Below are positions 6,704 to 14,265 of a stretch of 22,631 nt of DNA, one piece after another. Each line of letters begins with the position of its first letter. Positions within the stretch are counted from its first letter, which is position 1. A program made the position numbers and the translations under genes. The stretch is from CAUZFZ01 sp964431285 (GTDB lineage Bacteria; Planctomycetota; Planctomycetia; Planctomycetales; Planctomycetaceae): NCBI GenBank assembly GCA_964431285.1, contig CAYSJO010000064.1, forward strand, positions 1 through 22,631, in the 5' to 3' direction. A model generated the notes under the pieces. That model made no database searches. It was not told the origin of the DNA and was given only the letters and a program-made list of their open reading frames with translations.

Positions 6704-7315
6704 ATGGCGACTGCTTCAATCAATGGGGAGGGCTCATTCGTGGATGAAGAAGTTCAAAGCGAAGCTCTCAATCCCGAATTGAAGTGGTATGTCCTGAAGG
6801 TTCAGACGAACCGGGAAAACTCGATTCGCAATTCTCTGGAGCGAAGAATCAAGCGGGAGGGTCTGGAAGAGTTTTTCGGGCAGATCATCATTCCGACGGA
6901 AAAGGTGGCTGAGACGCGTGGCGGCAAGAAACGGATCCGGGAACAGAAGCTGTATCCGGGCTACATCATGATTCAGTTAATCCTGAATGACGATACGTGG
7001 TATCTCGTTCGGGATACGACGGGTGTCGGAGACTTCACCGGTTCAGCCGGTGAACCGCACCCAATGGAGACTCATGAAGTCGAGCGGATGCTCGGTCTGG
7101 AAGAGCAGAAGGAAACCGAGGGCGATGCTCCGACTCGCGTCCGAATCGACTTCAAGGTTGGCGAGGTCGTCAAGATTAAGACGGGAGCATTTGAATCGTT
7201 TGAAGGCGCAATCGACGCCATCGATGAGACGACGGGGAAGATCTCGGTCCTGATTGAAATCTTTGGGCGGCCGACCCCCGTGGAGCTTGAATATCACGAG
7301 GTGGAAAGGTCATAG
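6704..7315 (+). CDS. nusG: Transcription termination/antitermination protein NusG
   Basis: Binds the RNA polymerase clamp and links it to Rho or the leading ribosome. With ATG 6704 the product is 203 residues. The NGN domain starts at about 27 (KWYVLKVQTNRE) and includes LYPGYIMIQ and WYLVRDTTGVGDF. An acidic linker follows, then the KOW domain at about 148-185 (FKVGEVVKIKTGAFESFEG). An in-frame GTG at 6740 has a much better ribosome binding site (GGGGAGGG, 6725-6732) and would give 191 residues without touching the NGN fold, so the true start may be 6740. It lies between secE and rplK, as in most bacteria. Confidence 0.95.
   Translation: MATASINGEGSFVDEEVQSEALNPELKWYVLKVQTNRENSIRNSLERRIKREGLEEFFGQIIIPTEKVAETRGGKKRIREQKLYPGYIMIQLILNDDTWYLVRDTTGVGDFTGSAGEPHPMETHEVERMLGLEEQKETEGDAPTRVRIDFKVGEVVKIKTGAFESFEGAIDAIDETTGKISVLIEIFGRPTPVELEYHEVERS
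6725..6732 (+). promoter_or_regulatory. Internal ribosome binding site in the nusG 5' region
   Basis: GGGGAGGG lies seven bases before an in-frame GTG at 6740, while ATG 6704 has only a weak purine run upstream. This favours initiation at 6740, or use of both starts. Confidence 0.45.
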
Positions 7316-7389
7316 TTCCCGGCTTGTTGTTACACGTAGTTTTTCACAGAGCCGCGGTCGTTGTTTTCACCGAGAATCGGGAGTTTGAG

Positions 7390-7815
7390 ATGGCCAAAAA
7401 GGTCACCCAGGAGGTGAAGGTTCAGATCACGGGCGGGCATGCAACACCAGCCCCGCCTGTTGGCACAGCTCTTGGTCCGCACGGTGTGAATATTGGTCAG
7501 TTCGTTCAGCAGTTCAATGAGCGAACAAAGGACATGGCCGGTACGACTGTGCCGGTGATTATCACCATCTATAACGATCGGTCGTTTGACTTCGTTGTCA
7601 AAAGCCCGCCGGCGGCAGTTCTGCTGAAGCAGGCTGCACAAATCGCCAAGGGCGCAGGCAATCCGCGAACGGAAAAGGTTGGCTCGGTCAGCCATGATCA
7701 GGTTCTTGAGATTGCCCGAACCAAGATGGCCGATTTGAATACGAAGGATGAAGGCCAGGCCTGTCGGATTATCGAGGGAACTGCCCGCAATATGGGTATT
7801 GAAGTTGTTTCGTAA
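7390..7815 (+). CDS. rplK: 50S ribosomal protein L11
   Basis: Binds 23S rRNA in the GTPase-associated centre and supports factor binding. The 141-residue product has family-typical length and motifs: ATPAPPVGTALGPHGVNI (proline-rich N-domain linked to thiostrepton binding), FNERTKD, FVVKSPPAA and the C-terminal rRNA-binding part ending AARNMGIEVV-like. The frame is open from 7324, but ATG 7390 is preceded by GGGAG (7379-7383) with six-base spacing and starts the normal MAKKV sequence. It is followed after 109 bases by rplA. Confidence 0.96.
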   Translation: MAKKVTQEVKVQITGGHATPAPPVGTALGPHGVNIGQFVQQFNERTKDMAGTTVPVIITIYNDRSFDFVVKSPPAAVLLKQAAQIAKGAGNPRTEKVGSVSHDQVLEIARTKMADLNTKDEGQACRIIEGTARNMGIEVVS

Positions 7816-7924
7816 GACTTGAGTGCAGTGGTTGCAGTCGTCTGACCGTCGTCGTCGCAACCCGTTTGATGAATTCACTGATCACGACGGCAGACTCGCA
7901 ACTCGCAGTCGATAAGGAATTGAA

Positions 7925-8629
7925 ATGGCAAAACCATCGCGGCGCATCACATTCCTGCGGAATTATGCGAGAGAACTCGGCACTGTCGACCTGCAGACCG
8001 CTGTGCAAGAGCTGAAGACGATGGAGACACGGCTGCCCGCCGGTGTCCGTCCGTGCAAGTTCGATCAGAGTGCGGAACTTTCCGTGCGTCTTGGTGTCGA
8101 CCCCAAACAGGCAGACCAGATTGTTCGCGGGACGATCGTGTTGCCGAATGGCATCGGCAAGGCTCAGCGAGTCCTGGTGTTCGCTCAAGGTGAAAATGTC
8201 GCCACTGCTGAAGAGGCGGGGGCAGATCACGTCGGCGGGAAAGAACTGGCAGATAAGGTCAAGGACGGTTGGCTGGATTTTGATGTCGCGATTGCCACAC
8301 CGGACATGATGAAAGTCGTTGGCCCTCTGGGAAGAGTGCTTGGTCCTCGCGGATTGATGCCGACGCCTAAAGCGGGCACGGTGACGCAGGATGTGGCCAC
8401 TGCCGTGAAAGAGTACAAGGCCGGTAAGGTCGAGTTCCGGGTGGACGCAGGGGCAAACCTGCACTGCATCGTGGGCAAGATGTCGTTTTCAGCAGAGAGC
8501 CTGCACGAAAACATTGACTCGCTGTTGAACTATATCCTGTCCCTTAAGCCAACCGCGGCCAAGGGGACTTACATTCGGCATGTGGTGATTTCGGCAACGA
8601 TGCTGCCTGGAGTTTCGGTTTCGATCTGA
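7925..8629 (+). CDS. rplA: 50S ribosomal protein L1
   Basis: Forms the mobile L1 stalk that helps release deacylated tRNA from the E site. In many bacteria it also represses its own rplK-rplA mRNA. The 234-residue product has normal length and the signature around 133-153 (DMMKVVGPLGRVLGPRG, then LMPTPKAGTV). The start ATG has AAGGA (7914-7918) at a good distance. The rplK-rplA gap can form a six-base-pair hairpin (GGTTGC 7830-7835 with GCAACC 7857-7862), but I cannot tie it to L1 binding. Confidence 0.96.
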   Translation: MAKPSRRITFLRNYARELGTVDLQTAVQELKTMETRLPAGVRPCKFDQSAELSVRLGVDPKQADQIVRGTIVLPNGIGKAQRVLVFAQGENVATAEEAGADHVGGKELADKVKDGWLDFDVAIATPDMMKVVGPLGRVLGPRGLMPTPKAGTVTQDVATAVKEYKAGKVEFRVDAGANLHCIVGKMSFSAESLHENIDSLLNYILSLKPTAAKGTYIRHVVISATMLPGVSVSI

Positions 8630-8720
8630 AATCGGCGTTTGGTGCATTTGTGCGGCCGGGAACCAACAAGGTTAGTTCCGCAAGCGGTCTGAACCCTGGG
8701 CGTCTGAGGGAATCGGTTCA
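8630..8720 (+). promoter_or_regulatory. Possible L10 leader before rplJ
   Basis: In many bacteria the mRNA before rplJ folds into a structure bound by the L10-L7/L12 complex. Here short pairings are visible (GGAAC 8659-8663 with GTTCC 8675-8679, or AACC 8661-8664 with GGTT 8670-8673). I could not confirm the kink-turn of the known leader, so this rests mainly on position. Confidence 0.3.
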
Positions 8721-9245
8721 ATGAGCAAAATTGTCAAGAATCACATCATCGCTGAACTTGAACAGACTCTGCAGGGTCACGGTGAGGTGCTGGTGGTCGA
8801 CGTATCTGCGATGAGTGGTGTTGACGCCAATGTCCTGCGTATTGATCTCCAGGCAAAGGGGATCGGCATGCTGACCGTCAAGAACTCACTGGCCAGACGG
8901 GCGTGCGAGAATGTCGGCCTGGAAGCACTGGCGCCGGTTCTTGACGGCCCTTCCACGCTGGTTTGGGGTGGTGAGGATATCGTCGCCCTCTCACGGGAGA
9001 TTACTAAGTGGGCCAAGGATGCGAAGACTCTGCAGATCAAAGGCGGAGCGGTCGAGGGAAGTACCCTGGACGCTGGCGGCGTTGATCGGTTGAGTAAGAG
9101 TCCAGGTCGCCCCGAACTGCTGTCAATGATTGCGGGAGCGATTCTCGGGCCCGGCGGAACGATTGCCGGTGCATTGCTTGGGCCAGGTGGAACTGTCGTC
9201 GGTGCGATCAAGAGTATTGCGGATGGTGACGACGATGAATCCTAA
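8721..9245 (+). CDS. rplJ: 50S ribosomal protein L10
   Basis: Anchors L7/L12 dimers to the ribosome. In many species it represses translation of its own operon. The 174-residue product has a normal N-terminal rRNA-binding domain (VKNHIIAELE, LTVKNSLARRA, GPSTLVWGGED). The C-terminal part, where other L10 proteins have a helix carrying L7/L12 dimers, contains two tandem 11-residue units: GAILGPGGTIA (139-149) and GALLGPGGTVV (150-160). An acidic tail follows. GAGGGA (8706-8711) precedes the ATG by nine bases. rplL follows after 178 bases. Confidence 0.95.
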   Translation: MSKIVKNHIIAELEQTLQGHGEVLVVDVSAMSGVDANVLRIDLQAKGIGMLTVKNSLARRACENVGLEALAPVLDGPSTLVWGGEDIVALSREITKWAKDAKTLQIKGGAVEGSTLDAGGVDRLSKSPGRPELLSMIAGAILGPGGTIAGALLGPGGTVVGAIKSIADGDDDES

Positions 9246-9263
9246 GGCTGTTTGCGAGCCTTT
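9244..9263 (+). other. Hairpin at the rplJ stop codon
   Basis: AAGGCT (9244-9249) pairs with AGCCTT (9257-9262) across a seven-base loop. The stem overlaps the rplJ stop and is followed by T and then GG. It may affect the rplJ-rplL ratio, but it is too weak for a terminator call. Confidence 0.3.
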
Positions 9264-9423
9264 GGCTTACGTGTGTCTCAATGAAGTTAGAGCGGGCGGG
9301 ATCGGGAGTTTTGCGTTTGGTTTTGACAACCGACAGGTTGCCAGATGAAGGCTTCTAAAGCGTACAGGTCTGGCCTCAGGTCGGGAACGACTCACAGGTT
9401 TTCGTTATGTTTGGAGTTGAGCA

Positions 9424-9831
9424 ATGAGCGACGAAGCTGCAGTTGCCGAATACAGTGATGCGACTAAGGAACTTGGCGACAAGATCGCCGGACTGACTCT
9501 GCTTGAGGCCCGATCGCTCGCCGATTACCTCGAGGATACCCACGGTATCAAGCCAGCCGGCGGTGGTGTTGTGATGGCTCCGTCTGCCGGTGACGATGGC
9601 GGTGCGGCCGAAGAGGAAAAGACGGACTTCGATGTCGTCCTCACCGGCTACGGCGACAACAAGATCGCCGTCATCAAAGTCGTGCGTGCTGTGACCGGAC
9701 TTGGCCTGAAAGAGGCCAAGGAAGTTGTCGAAAGCGCACCGAAGGCCCTCAAAGAAGCCATTCCGAAAGAAGAAGCCGAGAAGCTTAAGGAACAGGTCGA
9801 AGGTGCCGGCGGAACAGTCGAGATCAAATAG
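9424..9831 (+). CDS. rplL: 50S ribosomal protein L7/L12
   Basis: The multicopy stalk protein that recruits and activates translational GTPases. The 135-residue product has an N-terminal dimerisation domain (about 1-45, LTLLEARSLADYLED), a flexible Gly/Ala/Pro and acidic hinge (about 46-70), and a C-terminal factor-binding domain with KIAVIKVVRAVTGLGLKEAK and the final GGTVEIK. It is slightly longer than the usual 120-130, mainly in the N-terminus and hinge. GGAG (9413-9416) is seven bases before ATG. Confidence 0.96.
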   Translation: MSDEAAVAEYSDATKELGDKIAGLTLLEARSLADYLEDTHGIKPAGGGVVMAPSAGDDGGAAEEEKTDFDVVLTGYGDNKIAVIKVVRAVTGLGLKEAKEVVESAPKALKEAIPKEEAEKLKEQVEGAGGTVEIK

Positions 9832-9876
9832 GCTGGTTCGACTGACGTAGAGATCGGGCATCACGCAGGTGACGGG

Positions 9877-9906
9877 CACGATGCGAACCGGATGGTCCGC
9901 ATCGTG
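9877..9906 (+). terminator. Hairpin after rplL, possible attenuator
   Basis: CACGATGCG (9877-9885) pairs perfectly with CGCATCGTG (9898-9906). After an A-C mismatch, three more pairs close a GGAT tetraloop. No T tract follows (GTTACC), so it may be a partial attenuator or an mRNA processing site rather than a full terminator. E. coli has an attenuator and an RNase III site in the same gap. Confidence 0.5.
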
Positions 9907-9940
9907 GTTACCTCATTTCGGTGTCCAATTCTCTATTCGA

Positions 9941-9953
9941 GCCCTGTCTGATC
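9941..9953 (+). repeat. 13-base direct repeat, copy 1
   Basis: GCCCTGTCTGATC, identical to 10284-10296. In this copy it runs into the perfect palindrome TGTCTGATCAGACA (9945-9958). Confidence 0.5.
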
Positions 9954-10283
9954 AGACAAACCTGTGCACTTGCGGAGTGTTCGTAAGTCGTGTGTGGCGG
10001 TTGTGTAAGGCCAAAGTTCAGCATTGTTTCCCGATTGGGGTGCATATTCTGTTCCGATTGCGCATAATCCCCGCCTGCCTCGTCTTCGCTCGTTCCGTGT
10101 CGGAGTTTTGACGACCTGACCCGTCCCGATCAATCTTCGTCCATCGAATGGATTCTCGCCGTGGTTTGCGCCCAGGCTGGCTTATCGCAACTCGGCCCGG
10201 TGAACCGTGATGACCGTGTTCACCCCAGCGTCGATAGACGGTTGCGTCAGCGCGCCATTTTTTACCCGTGTGCGTCAATGTCT

Positions 10284-10296
10284 GCCCTGTCTGATC
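10284..10296 (+). repeat. 13-base direct repeat, copy 2
   Basis: GCCCTGTCTGATC, identical to 9941-9953. Here the palindrome is not completed (GATCGG follows). Confidence 0.5.
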
Positions 10297-10436
10297 GGAT
10301 TCATCGGCCGGTCGAATCAATGCTAAGCAGTCCAACTCGTTTCGTGGCATTTCAAGACTGCGCCGGGTCGCCGGAACTGCTGTAACGCCGATGGCCGTTT
10401 GCGATATTTTCCCTTCTAAATACGGATAGCTGACGT

Positions 10437-13400
10437 ATGCCGATCCCCTCGAAGCGAACTGTCGTTAAGGGTGAAGTCAGGAATATGGGTTCCCTGGAGA
10501 CTTCCGACCCGATTGACACTCTGACTCAGCTTCAAAACGACTCGTACTTGCGATTTCTGCAGGCAGATCTTCCGTCACGTGAACGGAACAGCCAGGGACT
10601 GGAATCGATTCTGCGCGAAGTATTTCCCATTGAAAGTTATGACGGGCAATACTCGCTGGATTACGTCCGATATGAGCTCGGCAAACCTCGCTACACGCCG
10701 CTGGAATGCCGCCAGCTTCGCCTGACATTCGGGCGCCCGTTCCGTGTTCTTCTGAGGCTGAACAAAGAGGAGCCGATGGAAGAAGAGGTGTATCTCGGCG
10801 ACATGCCCATCATGCTGGGCGGTGGCGAGTTCATCATCAACGGTGCCGAGCGTGTTGTCGTCAGCCAGTTGCACCGTTCTCCAGGTGTCGACTTCGTTCT
10901 GGCGTCTGAACCGGGCGAAAAGAAAAACTACTCGTGCCGAGTCATTCCGGAACGTGGAAGCTGGATCGAGCTCAACGTCACCAAGAAAGACGGATTGGCT
11001 GTTCGCATCGACCAGAGCGGAAAGTTTGCGGCAACGACTCTGCTGCGTGCGATGAGCCCCGATTTCTCGACCAACGCGCAGATCGCAGAACTGTTCTTCC
11101 CGGTCAAGCAGGAAACCGTCGGCGACAAAATCGACAAAAAAGTTGTCGCTGACGACGTCATCTATCCTCCCGGCCACGAACAGTGCGGCGAGATCATCAT
11201 TGAGTTTGGTGAGATGATCACTGCCGCTCACATCGAGAAGATCAAGGATTGCAAGTTCAAAAAAATCCCGATCATGGAGGAAGTCAAAGACTCTCTCCTC
11301 CTCAATACGATCCGGGATGACGTCACCGCGAGTCACGAAGAAGCACTGCTTCGAATTTATCAGAGACTGCGTCCGGGGAATCCGCCGGCCCTCGACAAAG
11401 CGATTGAGCTGTTTCGGGATCGCTTCTTTGACCTGAATCGTTATCGCCTGGGTGTTGTTGGACGCTTCCGTATCAACCGGAAGTTTCAGCAGGAGGATGT
11501 CGTTCCCCAGGACGAGATGACGCTTAACTCGCACGACTTTGTCAATGCGATCCGCTATCTGATTCGCCTTCGAACGAGTGACCCAACGGCATACATTGAT
11601 GACATCGATAACCTCGGAAATCGTCGTCTACGGACCATCGATGAGCTTGCTGCTGATGAAATCCGTAAAGGGTTTCTCAAGCTTCGCCGTACTGTGCAGG
11701 AGCGCATGAGTCTCAAGGATGTCGAGGAGATGACGCCGCGAACGCTCGTTAATCCCAAAGCGGTCTCGGCTGCAATCGACTACTTCTTTGGTCGCAGTGA
11801 ACTCTCGCAGGTTGTCGATCAGACGAATCCGTTGTCGATGCTGACGCACGAGCGTCGTCTGAGTGCTCTGGGTCCCGGCGGTTTGAATCGTAAGCGTGCC
11901 GGTTTCGAAGTCCGCGATGTGCACATCTCGCACTATGGCCGAATCTGCCCGATTGAGACACCTGAAGGTACCAACATTGGGCTGATCTCCAGTCTGGGTA
12001 TTTTCGCGCAGGTCGATGACTACGGATTTCTGATTACAGCCTACCGCCGAGTGCGGAAGGGCAAGCTTACGGACGAAATCGAATATCTGCGGGCCGATGA
12101 AGAGTCGGAACAGATTGTCGTTCCCGCAGATACGCCGGTTGAAAAAGGCAAAATCATCGGCGACCGCGTTCTGGCCCGAAACCGCAATGACGTGCGGCTC
12201 GTCAGTGTCGATGATGTTGAATTCATCGACATATCACCGGCTCAAATGGTCGGTGTCTCGGCCGCATTGATTCCGTTTCTTGAGCACGATGACGCGAACC
12301 GGGCCTTGATGGGCTCGAACATGCAGCGTCAGGCAGTACCACTGCTGATCGCAGAGAAGCCGATCGTCGGCACGGGAATGGAAAGACTCGTGGCTGGCCA
12401 TTCCGGCATGACGATCCGGTCCGAGAAAGCCGGGAAAGTGACGTATGTCGACGGTCTTGTCGTCGAGGTCGACGGCAAACGGTATCCGCTCCGAAAGTTT
12501 ACCGGCCTCAACGAACGCACGTGCCTCAATCAGAAGCCGTTGGTTTCGATGGGGGACAAGGTAAAAAAAGGGCAGGTGCTGGTTGATACGGCCGCAACAC
12601 AGGACGGTGAGCTGGCTCTGGGACGCAATGTTCTCGTCGGTTTCATGTCATGGCAGGGCTACAACTTTGAAGATGCGATCATTCTTTCCGAACGCCTGGT
12701 CAAAGAGGACGTCTACACGTCGATTCACATCGATGAGTTTGAAGTGGAGATTCGTGAGACCAAGCTTGGTCGCGAAGAATTCACTCGCGACATTCCGAAT
12801 GTCAGCGAGAAGGCCCTCCGCCACCTTGACGACAGCGGAGTCGTCCAGATCGGAACGCGAGTTCAGCCAGGCGACATCCTTGTCGGAAAGGTTTCGCCCA
12901 AGGCGAAGTCCGAACTGACTCCGGAAGAAAAGCTGCTGCACGCAATTTTCGGCCGGGCAGGTGAAGATGTGAAAAACGAGTCACTCGAAGTGCCGTCCGG
13001 CGTCGAGGGCATCGTGATGCATACCGAAAGATTCTCTCGCAAGATGAGTCTTTCGGAGTCTGAGAAGAAACAGCTGGACAAGCAGATCAAAGACACGGAG
13101 CAGGAAGGTAATGAGGCCATTGCGAAAGCATTCCGAGCGTTTCTGAATGAGTTTGAGCCGGCGCTCGGTGAGGCAGTGAAAGACGAGGAAAGTCATGCGG
13201 TCGCCAAATCGACTGACGACACAATCGTGGCAACGTTCGCAACCGACTTTCTGAGCTGGTTTGACAAGCTGGAACTCCGCAGCCCGCAGAAACTGTCTGC
13301 GTGCCGCAAGGTGATTAAAGATGGCTGGGGCGTCGTCGGCGACGAACTCGATCGTCGTGATCATGCCATCAACAGCCTGAAGCGCGGTGATGAACTGCAG

Positions 13401-14144
13401 AACGGCGTTCTGCAGATGATCAAAGTGTACGTTGCGTCCAAGCGACAGATTTCCGTGGGTGACAAGATGGCCGGCCGGCACGGCAATAAAGGTGTCATCT
13501 CGAAAATCCTGCCCGTGGAGGATATGCCCTATCTGGAAGATGGCACGTCGGTCGACATCCTGCTGAATCCTCTCGGCGTACCGAGTCGAATGAACGTTGG
13601 TCAGATTCTGGAGACTCACCTGGGCTGGGCGGCCGAAAAACTCGGCTTCCGTTGTTACTGCCCTGTGTTCGATGGGCCAACCGAAGAGACAGTCAACGGT
13701 TTTCTCAGAGAGGCCGGGTTGCCCGAGGACGGTAAGGCTGTCCTGCATGATGGGCGAACGGGTGAGGCACTCGATCAGAAGGTGACGGTGGGCTACATCT
13801 ACATGCTCAAACTGCACCACCTGGTCGACGACAAGATTCACGCTCGGGCAACGGGTCCATATTCACTGATCACTCAGCAGCCACTGGGTGGTAAGGCTCG
13901 GTTCGGAGGCCAGCGATTCGGTGAGATGGAAGTGTGGGCTCTGGAGGCTTACGGAGCTGCGTACATTCTGCAGGAACTACTGACGGTCAAGAGCGACGAC
14001 GTTGAAGGCCGAACGAAGATTTACGAATCGATGGTCAAGGGAGAAAACACGCTTGAAGCGGGCACGCCGGCCAGCTTCGACGTGCTGACAAACGAGATCC
14101 GGGGACTGGCGTTGAACCTGCAACTTGAAAAGTCGGTGATGTAA
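10437..14144 (+). CDS. rpoB: DNA-directed RNA polymerase subunit beta
   Basis: One of the two large catalytic subunits of RNA polymerase. The 1235-residue product has the usual order of conserved regions: the N-terminal protrusion and lobe (GGGEFIINGAERVVVSQLHRSPG), the rifampicin region starting at about 454 (SELSQVVDQTNP, HERRLSALGPGG), VRDVHISHYGRICPIETPEG, the active-site segment GDKMAGRHGNKG near 1008-1019, and the C-terminal clamp (GGKARFGGQRFGEMEVWALE). It lacks the larger lineage inserts of E. coli RpoB (1342). Asp, His and Ser equal to E. coli 516, 526 and 531 are present, so the pocket looks rifampicin-sensitive. The start follows a weak purine run. It lies 605 bases after rplL and 121 bases before rpoC. 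Confidence 0.98.
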   Translation: MPIPSKRTVVKGEVRNMGSLETSDPIDTLTQLQNDSYLRFLQADLPSRERNSQGLESILREVFPIESYDGQYSLDYVRYELGKPRYTPLECRQLRLTFGRPFRVLLRLNKEEPMEEEVYLGDMPIMLGGGEFIINGAERVVVSQLHRSPGVDFVLASEPGEKKNYSCRVIPERGSWIELNVTKKDGLAVRIDQSGKFAATTLLRAMSPDFSTNAQIAELFFPVKQETVGDKIDKKVVADDVIYPPGHEQCGEIIIEFGEMITAAHIEKIKDCKFKKIPIMEEVKDSLLLNTIRDDVTASHEEALLRIYQRLRPGNPPALDKAIELFRDRFFDLNRYRLGVVGRFRINRKFQQEDVVPQDEMTLNSHDFVNAIRYLIRLRTSDPTAYIDDIDNLGNRRLRTIDELAADEIRKGFLKLRRTVQERMSLKDVEEMTPRTLVNPKAVSAAIDYFFGRSELSQVVDQTNPLSMLTHERRLSALGPGGLNRKRAGFEVRDVHISHYGRICPIETPEGTNIGLISSLGIFAQVDDYGFLITAYRRVRKGKLTDEIEYLRADEESEQIVVPADTPVEKGKIIGDRVLARNRNDVRLVSVDDVEFIDISPAQMVGVSAALIPFLEHDDANRALMGSNMQRQAVPLLIAEKPIVGTGMERLVAGHSGMTIRSEKAGKVTYVDGLVVEVDGKRYPLRKFTGLNERTCLNQKPLVSMGDKVKKGQVLVDTAATQDGELALGRNVLVGFMSWQGYNFEDAIILSERLVKEDVYTSIHIDEFEVEIRETKLGREEFTRDIPNVSEKALRHLDDSGVVQIGTRVQPGDILVGKVSPKAKSELTPEEKLLHAIFGRAGEDVKNESLEVPSGVEGIVMHTERFSRKMSLSESEKKQLDKQIKDTEQEGNEAIAKAFRAFLNEFEPALGEAVKDEESHAVAKSTDDTIVATFATDFLSWFDKLELRSPQKLSACRKVIKDGWGVVGDELDRRDHAINSLKRGDELQNGVLQMIKVYVASKRQISVGDKMAGRHGNKGVISKILPVEDMPYLEDGTSVDILLNPLGVPSRMNVGQILETHLGWAAEKLGFRCYCPVFDGPTEETVNGFLREAGLPEDGKAVLHDGRTGEALDQKVTVGYIYMLKLHHLVDDKIHARATGPYSLITQQPLGGKARFGGQRFGEMEVWALEAYGAAYILQELLTVKSDDVEGRTKIYESMVKGENTLEAGTPASFDVLTNEIRGLALNLQLEKSVM

Positions 14145-14160
14145 GGATGCCACATTGCCT

Positions 14161-14200
14161 GGCAGGTGACGCCTGCCTCGTGGAGTGCAGGTAGTTTTTT
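14161..14200 (+). promoter_or_regulatory. Attenuator-like pair of alternative hairpins between rpoB and rpoC
   Basis: Stem A pairs GGCAGG (14161-14166) with CCTGCC (14172-14177). Stem B pairs CCTGC (14172-14176) with GCAGG (14187-14191), extended by a G-U pair. The two share 14172-14176 and cannot form together. Stem B is followed by AG and six T (14195-14200), as an intrinsic terminator would be. This arrangement could adjust rpoC level, but it is read only from base pairing. Confidence 0.4.
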
Positions 14201-14265
14201 GATGGCCAACGGCAGCTCCGCAATCGCGCGGAATCGGATCACAATTTCCTCGTAGGGGGTCTGGG

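Larger units (their letters stand above)
9832..10436. other. Long rplL-rpoB intergenic region
   Basis: 605 bases without a convincing gene. It contains a long hairpin near its start (9877-9906), a perfect 14-base palindrome TGTCTGATCAGACA (9945-9958), a 13-base direct repeat GCCCTGTCTGATC (9941-9953 and 10284-10296), a seven-base-pair hairpin (10199-10205 with 10218-10224) and a run of six T (10258-10263). A -10-like CATAAT lies at 10063-10068 without a good -35. An open frame at 10161-10385 has no recognisable product. Confidence 0.6.

Noticed and set aside
7830..7862. Hairpin GGTTGC/GCAACC as an L1 autoregulatory site
   Set aside because: It has only six pairs and a long unpaired loop, and I see no match to the known L1-binding fold.
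9323..9350. TTGACA as a promoter for rplL
   Set aside because: The bases at -10 distance (GATGAAG region) do not resemble TATAAT.
10161..10385. Open frame of 74 codons in the rplL-rpoB gap
   Set aside because: There is no ribosome binding site, the amino-acid composition is arbitrary and I recognise no family; the region is better read as a leader.
10575..11534. Long minus-strand open frame opposite rpoB
   Set aside because: It is a shadow of rpoB codon bias, with no conserved motif and no start context.
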